From Leclercia sp. UBA7405 (GTDB taxonomy: Bacteria > Pseudomonadota > Gammaproteobacteria > Enterobacterales > Enterobacteriaceae): DNA of 8,234 nt. The translations under genes and the position numbers were made by a program. The stretch is taken from positions 1-8,234 of the forward strand of contig DKMV01000113.1 of NCBI GenBank assembly GCA_002469605.1, in the 5' to 3' direction. Below, piece after piece: positions 1-6,015 of this stretch (its first letter is position 1; each line of letters starts with the position of its first letter). A model generated the notes under the pieces. The model did no database searches, was not told the DNA's origin, and saw only the letters and a program-made list of their open reading frames with translations.

Positions 1-2508
1 GAGACCCACGGCCGCCAGGAGACCGCCGCGCTGCTAACCGGGCTGGCTATCCAGCCGCCCCGGCATATCACCCATCGTGGCCGCACGGTCACCGAATTCG
101 ATCTCGATGCCGCCCTCGCCCGCCGCCCGGCGCTGATCCTGATGGACGAGCTGGCCCACAGCAACGCCCCCGGCTCCCGCCATCCCAGACGCTGGCAGGA
201 TGTGGAGGAGCTGCTGGAGGCGGGCATCGACGTCTTTACCACGGTAAACGTACAGCATCTGGAAAGCCTCAATGACGTGGTCAGCGGGGTAACCGGCATT
301 CAGGTACGCGAGACGGTGCCGGATCCCTTCTTTGACGCCGCCGACGAGGTGGTGCTGGTGGATCTGCCGCCGGATGACCTGCGCCAGCGCCTGCGCGAGG
401 GCAAAGTCTATATCGCCGGGCAGGCCGAGCGGGCTATCGAACACTTCTTTCGCAAGGGCAACCTCATCGCCCTGCGCGAGCTGGCGCTGCGGCGCACCGC
501 CGACCGGGTGGACGACCAGATGCGCGCCTGGCGCGATCGTCAGGGCCAGGAGAAAGTGTGGCATACCCGCGACGCCGTCCTGCTGTGCATTGGTCATAAC
601 AGCGGTAACGAAAAGCTGGTACGCACCGCCGCCCGGCTGGCGGCCAAGTTTGGCAGCGTCTGGCATGCGGTCTATGTCGAAACGCCGCAGCTGCACCGCC
701 TGCCGGAGCCGCAGCGGCGCGCCATTCTCAGCGCCCTGCGCCTGGCCCAGGAGTTGGGAGCCGAGACCGCCACCCTCACCGACCCGGCGGAAGACCAGGC
801 CGTGGTGCGCTACGCCCGGGAGCATAACCTCGGCAAGATCGTGCTGGGCCGCCGCAGCCGTCGCCGCTGGTTCGATCGCAGCAGCTTCGCAGACCGTCTG
901 GCGCAGCGCGCGCCGGAGCTGGATTTAGTGATAGTGGCGCTGGATGACAAACCCACCCCGCTGCCGGTAAAAACCCCGGATAACCGCAGCTTTAACGAGA
1001 AATGGCGCATTCAGTTGCGCGGCTGCCTGGTGGCGGTCCTGCTCTGCGCGCTGATCACCTTTGTGACCAGCCAGTGGCTGCCAGGCTTTGACGCCGCCAA
1101 CCTGGTGATGATCTACCTGCTGGGCGTAGTGGTGGTGGCGCTCTTTTATGGCCGCTGGCCGTCGGTACTGGCTACGGTGATTAACGTCGTCAGCTTCGAT
1201 CTCTTTTTTATTGCTCCCCGCGGCACCCTTGCGGTCTCGGACGTGCAGTATGTCTTAACATTCGGAGTGATGCTCGCCGTCGGGCTGCTGATTGGTAATC
1301 TTACCGCCGGGGTGCGCTACCAGGCGCGCATCGCCCGCTATCGCGAGCAGCGGACCCGCCACCTGTATGAGATGTCGAAGGCGCTGGCGGTTGGCCGCAC
1401 GCCGCTTGAGATCGTGCAGACCAGCCAGCAGTTTATCCGCTCCACCTTTCACGCCCACGGCCTGCTCCTGCTCCCGGACGCACAGGGCAGGCTCAGCCCC
1501 CTGACGCCCGCCACCGGCATGACGCCCTGGGATGAGGCCATCGCCCGCTGGAGCTTTGACAAGGGGCTGCCGGCGGGTGCGGGCACCGATACCCTCCCCG
1601 GCGTGCCCTACCAGATTTTGCCCCTGCGCAGCGCGGGCCGCACCCGGGGGCTGGCGATCGTCGAGCCGTCTAACCTGCGCCAGCTGATGATCCCCGAGCA
1701 GCAGCGCCTGCTTGAAACCTTCACCCTGCTGGTGGCCAGCGCCCTCGAGCGGCTGGCCCTTACCGCCAGCGAAGAGCAGGCCCGGCTTGCCAGCGAGCGG
1801 GAGAGCATTCGCAACTCCCTGCTGGCGGCCCTCTCCCACGATCTGCGCACGCCCCTGACGGTGCTGTTCGGCCAGTCGGAGATCCTGACCCTGGATCTGG
1901 CGGCGGAGGGATCGCCCCACGCCCCGCAGGCCAGCGAGATCCGCCAGCACGTGCTAAACACCTCCCGGCTGGTAAATAACCTGCTGGATATGGCCCGCAT
2001 CCAGTCCGGCGGCTTTAATCTGAACAAAGAGTGGCTGACGCTGGAGGAGGTGGTCGGTAGCGCCCTGAAAACCCTGGATCCGGGGCTGGGCGGACGCCAT
2101 ATCGCGCTGGCGATCCCACAGCCGCTGGCGCTTATTCATATCGACGGGCCGCTATTCGAGCGGGTGCTGATTAACCTGCTGGAAAACGCCGTAAAGTATG
2201 CTGGCGCAAACGCCAGTATTGGTGTTAATGCCCAGGTCAGCGAGCACCAGCTTCAGCTGGAGGTGTGGGACGACGGTCCGGGCATTCCTCCCGGCAAGGA
2301 GCAGGCGATTTTCGACAAGTTTGCCCGGGGCAATAAAGAGTCGGCCATTCCCGGCGTCGGGCTGGGGCTGGCGATCTGCCAGGCGATTGTCGAGGTGCAC
2401 GGCGGGACCATAACCGCCCGCAACCGCCCGGAAGGCGGGGCCTGTTTTTATGTTACACTCCCGCTGGAATCGCCACCTGAACTCACTGAATTGCCAGAGG
2501 ATCTGTGA
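1..2508 (+). CDS. kdpD: Sensor histidine kinase KdpD (K+/turgor sensing), 5' partial
   Basis: The reading frame is open from base 1 to the TGA at 2506-2508, giving 835 residues. The first residues, ETHGR, match position 61 of E. coli KdpD (894 aa), so about 60 N-terminal residues, including Walker A, lie outside the window. Visible parts, in window residue numbers: Walker B-like ALILMDE (44-50); a universal-stress-protein-like domain (about 190-315); four membrane segments (about 341-360, 365-383, 387-404, 414-437); an arginine cluster just after TM4 (R439, 443, 446, 448, 451, 453); a GAF-like linker; the H-box LSHDLRTP with phospho-acceptor His613, which equals E. coli His673; N-box Asn729; G1 DDGPGIP (757-763); F-box FDKFARG (771-777); and G2 GVGLGLA (785-791). 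All kinase motifs are intact. Family role: inner-membrane kinase/phosphatase that controls KdpE in response to K+ limitation. It overlaps kdpE by four bases. Its promoter and kdpFABC are not in the window. Confidence 0.98.
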   Translation, partial: ETHGRQETAALLTGLAIQPPRHITHRGRTVTEFDLDAALARRPALILMDELAHSNAPGSRHPRRWQDVEELLEAGIDVFTTVNVQHLESLNDVVSGVTGIQVRETVPDPFFDAADEVVLVDLPPDDLRQRLREGKVYIAGQAERAIEHFFRKGNLIALRELALRRTADRVDDQMRAWRDRQGQEKVWHTRDAVLLCIGHNSGNEKLVRTAARLAAKFGSVWHAVYVETPQLHRLPEPQRRAILSALRLAQELGAETATLTDPAEDQAVVRYAREHNLGKIVLGRRSRRRWFDRSSFADRLAQRAPELDLVIVALDDKPTPLPVKTPDNRSFNEKWRIQLRGCLVAVLLCALITFVTSQWLPGFDAANLVMIYLLGVVVVALFYGRWPSVLATVINVVSFDLFFIAPRGTLAVSDVQYVLTFGVMLAVGLLIGNLTAGVRYQARIARYREQRTRHLYEMSKALAVGRTPLEIVQTSQQFIRSTFHAHGLLLLPDAQGRLSPLTPATGMTPWDEAIARWSFDKGLPAGAGTDTLPGVPYQILPLRSAGRTRGLAIVEPSNLRQLMIPEQQRLLETFTLLVASALERLALTASEEQARLASERESIRNSLLAALSHDLRTPLTVLFGQSEILTLDLAAEGSPHAPQASEIRQHVLNTSRLVNNLLDMARIQSGGFNLNKEWLTLEEVVGSALKTLDPGLGGRHIALAIPQPLALIHIDGPLFERVLINLLENAVKYAGANASIGVNAQVSEHQLQLEVWDDGPGIPPGKEQAIFDKFARGNKESAIPGVGLGLAICQAIVEVHGGTITARNRPEGGACFYVTLPLESPPELTELPEDL

Positions 2509-3182
2509 TTAACGTCCTGATTGTTGAAGATGAACAGGCTATCAGCCGTTTTCTGCGTACCGCGCTGGAAGCCGAGGGTCTGCGCGTTTTCGAGGCGGCA
2601 ACTCTGCAGCGTGGCCTGCTTGAAGCGGCCACCCGCAAGCCCGATCTGGTGATTCTGGATCTCGGGCTGCCCGACGGTGACGGCATCGATTTCATCCGTG
2701 AAGTGCGCCAGTGGAGCCAGATGCCGATTCTGGTGCTTTCAGCGCGAACCGAAGAGGCCGATAAAATCGCCGCACTGGATGCCGGTGCCGATGACTATCT
2801 GATTAAACCCTTTGGCATTGGCGAGCTACAGGCGAGGCTGCGCGTGGCGCTGCGCCGCCATAACGCCGCCACGCCTTCAGAGCCGGTCTATACCTTTTCC
2901 GACATTCAGGTCGACTTAGCCTCGCGACGTATTCAGCGCGGGAACGAAGAAATCCACCTCACCCCGATCGAATTTCGCCTGCTGGCCGTCCTGCTCAACA
3001 ATCACGGCAAAGTGCTGACCCAGCGTCAACTGTTAAGTCAGGTCTGGGGACCTAATGCGGTGGAACATAGCCACTATTTACGCATTTATATGGGACACCT
3101 TCGGCAAAAACTTGAAATTGATCCTGCGCGCCCTCGCCATTTATTAACTGAAACCGGTATCGGTTATCGGTTTATGCTTTGA
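2505..3182 (+). CDS. kdpE: Response regulator KdpE (OmpR/PhoB family)
   Basis: The product has 225 residues, the same length as E. coli KdpE, and starts with GTG at 2505 inside a GTGA overlap with the kdpD stop. An AGAGG Shine-Dalgarno at 2496-2500, four bases upstream, supports this start and translational coupling. The receiver domain (about 1-120) has the acidic pair D9/E10, phospho-acceptor D52 (in ILDLGLPDGDG), S79 and K101 (in KPFG). The winged-helix DNA-binding domain (about 127-225) contains LTPIEFRLL, the recognition-helix region NAVEHSHYLRIYMGHLRQKLE and a GIGYRF C terminus typical of the OmpR family. Known role: KdpD phosphorylates it in the cytoplasm and it activates kdpFABC transcription under K+ limitation or osmotic upshift. 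Nothing looks broken. A long AT-rich gap follows, so it is probably the last gene of the kdp operon. Confidence 0.98.
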   Translation: MINVLIVEDEQAISRFLRTALEAEGLRVFEAATLQRGLLEAATRKPDLVILDLGLPDGDGIDFIREVRQWSQMPILVLSARTEEADKIAALDAGADDYLIKPFGIGELQARLRVALRRHNAATPSEPVYTFSDIQVDLASRRIQRGNEEIHLTPIEFRLLAVLLNNHGKVLTQRQLLSQVWGPNAVEHSHYLRIYMGHLRQKLEIDPARPRHLLTETGIGYRFML

Positions 3183-3204
3183 ATAGTTATTCACTTTTAT
3201 TTCC
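3180..3204 (+). terminator. Weak terminator-like hairpin after kdpE
   Basis: TGAAT (3180-3184) can pair with ATTCA (3189-3193) across a four-base AGTT loop, and a pyrimidine-rich CTTTTATTTCC follows. The stem overlaps the kdpE stop codon. It has only five mostly A-T pairs, so it would be a poor intrinsic terminator. It is listed because it is the only hairpin-plus-T arrangement I see at the end of the kdp operon. Readthrough or Rho-dependent termination is equally possible. Confidence 0.25.
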
Positions 3205-3383
3205 ATTAAATAACAAAAAATCTTTTTTATATCCAAACAAATCACTCTCCGTTATTTAAATATTATTAACCACCAATTAAAACAATATAAAAACATCAAT
3301 TTAACACTAATCAAACATAACAGAATTTTGATCTGTATTACTCATTAATATCGATTATTTATTTCTGAAATGATCTTCTTTAG
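3183..3383. promoter_or_regulatory. AT-rich upstream regulatory region of speFL-speF-potE
   Basis: About 200 bases without a credible gene. Three counted 60-base lines (3181-3360) contain 11, 13 and 13 G+C, about 20%, against roughly 55-70% in the flanking genes. It has many A/T runs and TpA steps (for example around 3219-3230 and 3256-3262), the kind of DNA bound by H-NS-type silencers in enterobacteria. The decamer GTTATTTAAA at 3251-3260 equals one half of the GadE gad box, but the other half is absent. I see no good sigma-70 promoter inside it. Inference: it is the upstream control region of the acid- and ornithine-inducible speF operon, not decayed coding DNA. Confidence 0.55.
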
Positions 3384-3397
3384 GTGATCTAAATCAC
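3384..3397. promoter_or_regulatory. CRP/FNR-like palindromic operator
   Basis: GTGATCTAAATCAC is a near-perfect palindrome. Its arms read GTGA-N6-TCAC, the core of the CRP consensus, and also TGAT-N4-ATCA, the core of the FNR consensus. The flanking bases differ from both full consensuses (G before, G after). Its centre lies between 3390 and 3391. If transcription starts seven bases after the TAGAAT -10 box, near 3432, the centre is at -41.5, the position of a class II CRP or FNR activator site. Which protein binds cannot be decided from the sequence. Confidence 0.55.
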
Positions 3398-3432
3398 GGT
3401 TTACCCCTATTTCCTGGATAGAATGACCTTGC
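3396..3432 (+). promoter_or_regulatory. Putative speFL-speF-potE promoter
   Basis: TAGAAT at 3419-3424 matches the sigma-70 -10 consensus at five of six bases. At the usual spacing the -35 position (3396-3401, ACGGTT) is a poor match, as expected for a promoter that depends on an activator overlapping -35. The CRP/FNR-like palindrome ends inside this -35 segment. The predicted start near 3432 leaves a leader of about 27 bases before speFL, with AAAGGA at 3445-3450 as the ribosome-binding site. The start site is predicted, not observed. Confidence 0.5.
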
Positions 3433-3458
3433 TTTCAATTACTGAAAGGAATACATGA

Positions 3459-3563
3459 ATGGAAAACAATAATCGTTTAATGCCCCATATAAGGCGGACA
3501 ACTCATATTATGATGTTTGCCCACCGCAACTGCTTCGACTTTCATCTCTTTAACGCCCGGTAG
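3459..3563 (+). CDS. speFL: Leader peptide SpeFL (ORF34), ornithine-sensing nascent peptide
   Basis: A 34-codon ORF from ATG 3459 to TAG 3561-3563. It begins MENNNRLMPHIRRTTHIM, continues MFAHRNCFDFHLFNAR, and closely matches SpeFL of E. coli and ORF34 of Salmonella, also 34 aa. The Shine-Dalgarno AAAGGA (3445-3450) lies eight bases upstream. Known mechanism in those species: the N-terminal half, with the HIRR region (10-13), helps capture ornithine inside the ribosome exit tunnel. The hydrophobic, aromatic C-terminal half then blocks termination at the UAG, and the stalled ribosome prevents Rho-dependent termination upstream of speF. Here HIRR, the HRN and FDFH segments and the NAR C terminus are kept. 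Compared with my memory of E. coli/Salmonella, residue 25 is Cys rather than Ser and residue 30 is Leu rather than Phe. Codons 11-13 are ATA-AGG-CGG, all rare in enterics. A second ATG at 3455 opens an out-of-frame five-codon ORF. Confidence 0.93.
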   Translation: MENNNRLMPHIRRTTHIMMFAHRNCFDFHLFNAR

Positions 3564-3645
3564 TCTTCCGACTTCTGGCGCACCGGCTTACAGGCCACTC
3601 CTGAATACCTTGTTTTACAGTCACTTGCCTGTGGACGCGTGCGCT
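3555..3645 (+). promoter_or_regulatory. Alternative-fold mRNA leader (attenuator-like) after speFL
   Basis: Two mutually exclusive structures can be drawn. Structure A: the end of speFL, CCGGT (3557-3561, including the first base of the stop codon), pairs with ACCGG (3582-3586). A bulged C allows GCC(C)GGT with ACCGGC. Structure B: GCGCAC (3578-3583) pairs with GTGCGC (3639-3644), enclosing ACAGGC (3590-3595) paired with GCCTGT (3627-3632), one interrupted long hairpin. The two share bases 3582-3583. A ribosome stalled on the UAG would cover the first arm of A and favour B. CAGG (3591-3594) can alternatively pair with CCTG (3600-3603). Alternative leader conformations are known for Salmonella speF, but these specific pairings are read by eye and not energy-calculated. 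Confidence 0.45.
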
Positions 3646-3676
3646 CATTTCCCTTGATTCAGATTCATCTGTCACC
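3644..3676 (+). promoter_or_regulatory. Candidate Rho-utilisation (rut) segment in the speF leader
   Basis: This 33-base stretch has about 11 C and only 3 G, with repeated pyrimidine-C dinucleotides and little self-pairing, as expected of a Rho-loading site. It lies 80 bases downstream of the speFL stop. A second C-over-G stretch occupies about 3596-3630, inside the possible long hairpin. In E. coli and Salmonella the speF leader is subject to Rho-dependent termination relieved by SpeFL stalling. Assigning it to these exact bases is inference. Confidence 0.4.
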
Positions 3677-3816
3677 GGATGACTGAATATAAACCTGAAA
3701 AAAGTAATTAACTGATTTTTTATCAGCGATCGGCTTTTGCCTTTTTTCGGAAAATTATCGATTTCTTTAATCACAAGGAATCGAGGGCCTCCTGTTGCCT
3801 AAAAAAAGAGACAAAG
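3677..3816 (+). other. Distal speF 5' untranslated leader
   Basis: There is no gene here. The stretch holds a weak hairpin CTGAT-TTTTT-ATCAG (3712-3726). It also holds a three-base-pair GGC-TTTT-GCC followed by six T (3732-3747), too weak to call a terminator. The speF ribosome-binding site appears poor: AGAG at 3807-3810, six bases before the ATG. A better AAGGA at 3776-3780 is too far upstream (36 bases) to serve that start, and I see no short ORF it would serve convincingly. The leader downstream of speFL totals 253 bases. Confidence 0.5.
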
Positions 3817-6015
3817 ATGAAAAGTTTAAAAATTGCAGCCAGTTGTTCCTGTCCTGATTGTTTTACTACCACCCGTGAACTGGTGGATGCCAGCGCCTCT
3901 GATTATATTGATGTTGCCGCCGTAGTGCTGGCCGTCGACGATATTATCAGTGGTGCGATAGAAGAAATAGAAGCAACGGGATTCGGCATTCCGATCTTTA
4001 TTGCTACGCATAAAGAGGAGATTGTCCCATCAGAATATCTTTCACGAATTCACGGAGTCTTCGAATATTCTGAAACCAGCAACGATTATTATGGCCGTCA
4101 ACTCGAGACCGCTGCGCAAAAATACGAAACACAGCTACGCCCGCCTTTCTTCCGTGCGCTGGTGGATTACGTGAAACAAGGTAACAGCGCGTTTGACTGC
4201 CCCGGGCATCAGGGAGGGCAGTTCTTCCGCCGCCACCCTGCCGGTAATCAGTTTGTCGATTTCTTTGGCGAAACGCTTTTCCGCTCAGACCTGTGTAACG
4301 CAGACGTGGCTATGGGGGATCTGCTGATCCACGAAGGCGCGCCGTGCATTGCGCAGCAACATGCGGCGAAAGTATTTAATGCCGATAAAACCTACTTCGT
4401 GCTGAACGGCACCTCATCGTCCAACAAAGTGGTTCTCAATGCCCTGCTGACGCCGGGTGACCTGGTGTTGTTTGATCGTAATAACCATAAATCTAACCAT
4501 CACGGGGCGCTGCTGCAGGCAGGTGCGACGCCGGTGTATCTGGAAACCGCGCGTAATCCGTACGGCTTTATTGGCGGGATTGATGCGCACTGCTTTGAAG
4601 AGCGCTATTTACGCGAACTGGTGTCAGAAGTCGCTCCGGGGCGTGCCCGCGACGCCCGTCCATTCCGTCTGGCGGTGATTCAGCTTGGTACTTACGATGG
4701 CACCATCTACAACGCCCGTCAGGTGGTAGATAAAATTGGTCACCTGTGTGATTACATCCTGTTTGATTCTGCCTGGGTGGGTTACGAGCAATTTATTCCG
4801 ATGATGGCCGACTGCTCCCCGCTGCTGCTGGAGCTTAACGAGAACGATCCGGGCATTCTGGTCACGCAGTCGGTGCATAAACAGCAGGCCGGTTTCTCCC
4901 AGACGTCGCAGATCCATAAAAAAGACAGCCATATCAAGGGGCAGCCGCGCTATGTTCCGCACAAGCGCCTCAATAACGCCTTCATGATGCACGCCTCCAC
5001 CAGCCCGTTCTATCCGCTGTTTGCCGCCCTGGACATCAACGCGAAAATGCATGAGGGCCAGAGCGGACGCAACATGTGGATGGACTGCGTGATGACCGGT
5101 ATCGAAGCGCGCAAACTGATCCTGCAAAACTGCCAGTTTATCCGTCCCTTCGTCCCGGAAACCGTTGATGGCCGCGCGTGGGAAAGCTGGGATACGTCGG
5201 AGATCGCCACCGATCTGCGCTTCTTCCACTTCGTACCGGGTGAACACTGGCACGCCTTTGAGGGCTACGCCGAGCATCAGTACTTTATCGATCCGTGCAA
5301 GCTGCTGCTGACCACGCCGGGCATCAATGCCCGTACCGGTGAGTATGAGGATTTCGGCGTACCTGCCACCATCCTCGCGAATTTCCTGCGCGAGAACGGC
5401 ATCGTGCCTGAAAAATGCGATCTCAACTCCATCCTGTTCCTGCTAACGCCAGCGGAAGATATGGGCAAATTGCAACAGCTGGTCGCCCAGCTTGTTCGCT
5501 TCGAAAAACTGCTTCAGAGCGATGCGCCGCTAAAAGAGGTTCTGCCTTCTCTTTATAAGCAGCACTCAGAACGTTACGCGGGATACACCCTGCGCCAGAT
5601 TTGCCAGGAGATGCATGAACTTTATGCCCGCAACAACGTTAAGCAATTGCAAAAAGAGATGTTCCGCAAGTCTCACTTCCCACGGGTGGTGATGTCACCG
5701 CAAGACGCCAACTATGCCTATCTGCGCGGTGAAGTTGAGCTGGTCTCCCTGCACGATGCCGAAGGCCGTATCGCCGCCGAAGGCGCGCTGCCATACCCAC
5801 CGGGGGTGCTGTGCGTCGTGCCGGGTGAAGTCTGGGGCGGATCCGTGCTGCGTTACTTTGCCGCACTGGAAGAAGGAATAAACCTGCTGCCGGGCTTTGC
5901 GCCAGAGCTACAGGGTGTGTACGTGGAAGAGTGTGACGGGCGTAAACAGGTGCGGTGCTATGTCATCAAACAGCCTGTGGTTCAGCCATCGCTGCAAAAA
6001 GGAGAAATCGTATGA
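3817..6015 (+). CDS. speF: Inducible (degradative) ornithine decarboxylase SpeF
   Basis: The product has 732 residues, the same length as E. coli SpeF. It is a PLP-dependent group III (prokaryotic fold-type I) decarboxylase that converts L-ornithine to putrescine plus CO2 in the cytoplasm, consuming a proton. An N-terminal CheY-like wing domain (about 1-107) is followed by the core. Visible PLP-site features: GTSSSNK (198-204), His224 in NNHKSNHHG, DSAW (317-320), and SVHKQQ with Lys355, which equals the Schiff-base lysine of the family. Highly conserved blocks such as DCPGHQGG and FDRNNHKSNHHG and the C-terminal domain (PYPPGVLCVVPGE) are intact. The N-terminal about 100 codons are lower in GC (about 46%) and, from memory, less like E. 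coli than the rest. The ATG at 3817 has a weak AGAG site. The stop overlaps the potE start (ATGA), making an operon. Expression is probably gated by SpeFL, with low pH and ornithine as likely inducers from relatives. Confidence 0.98.
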   Translation: MKSLKIAASCSCPDCFTTTRELVDASASDYIDVAAVVLAVDDIISGAIEEIEATGFGIPIFIATHKEEIVPSEYLSRIHGVFEYSETSNDYYGRQLETAAQKYETQLRPPFFRALVDYVKQGNSAFDCPGHQGGQFFRRHPAGNQFVDFFGETLFRSDLCNADVAMGDLLIHEGAPCIAQQHAAKVFNADKTYFVLNGTSSSNKVVLNALLTPGDLVLFDRNNHKSNHHGALLQAGATPVYLETARNPYGFIGGIDAHCFEERYLRELVSEVAPGRARDARPFRLAVIQLGTYDGTIYNARQVVDKIGHLCDYILFDSAWVGYEQFIPMMADCSPLLLELNENDPGILVTQSVHKQQAGFSQTSQIHKKDSHIKGQPRYVPHKRLNNAFMMHASTSPFYPLFAALDINAKMHEGQSGRNMWMDCVMTGIEARKLILQNCQFIRPFVPETVDGRAWESWDTSEIATDLRFFHFVPGEHWHAFEGYAEHQYFIDPCKLLLTTPGINARTGEYEDFGVPATILANFLRENGIVPEKCDLNSILFLLTPAEDMGKLQQLVAQLVRFEKLLQSDAPLKEVLPSLYKQHSERYAGYTLRQICQEMHELYARNNVKQLQKEMFRKSHFPRVVMSPQDANYAYLRGEVELVSLHDAEGRIAAEGALPYPPGVLCVVPGEVWGGSVLRYFAALEEGINLLPGFAPELQGVYVEECDGRKQVRCYVIKQPVVQPSLQKGEIV

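Noticed and set aside
34..825. Long minus-strand ORF opposite kdpD
   Set aside because: It lies antisense to conserved KdpD sequence in a GC-rich gene, where stop codons are rare in other frames. Its low-complexity Ala/Gly/Gln translation shows no family resemblance.
3732..3747. Intrinsic terminator in the speF leader (GGC-TTTT-GCC then six T)
   Set aside because: The stem has only three base pairs. The leader is better explained by Rho-dependent control, though a weak pause there cannot be excluded.
3550..3774. Minus-strand ORF of 74 codons across the speF leader
   Set aside because: It is antisense to the speFL end and the non-coding leader. Its translation is basic and unfamiliar, and the leader's features are explained by RNA regulation on the + strand.
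4624..5277. Minus-strand ORF of 217 codons opposite speF
   Set aside because: It lies entirely within the conserved catalytic part of speF. It has no clear ribosome-binding site or recognisable domain, so it is a shadow frame.
5955..6011. Upstream in-frame ATG for potE
   Set aside because: It has no Shine-Dalgarno, lies deep in speF and would add 19 residues absent from the family. ATG 6012 has AAGGAG at the right distance and the ATGA coupling.
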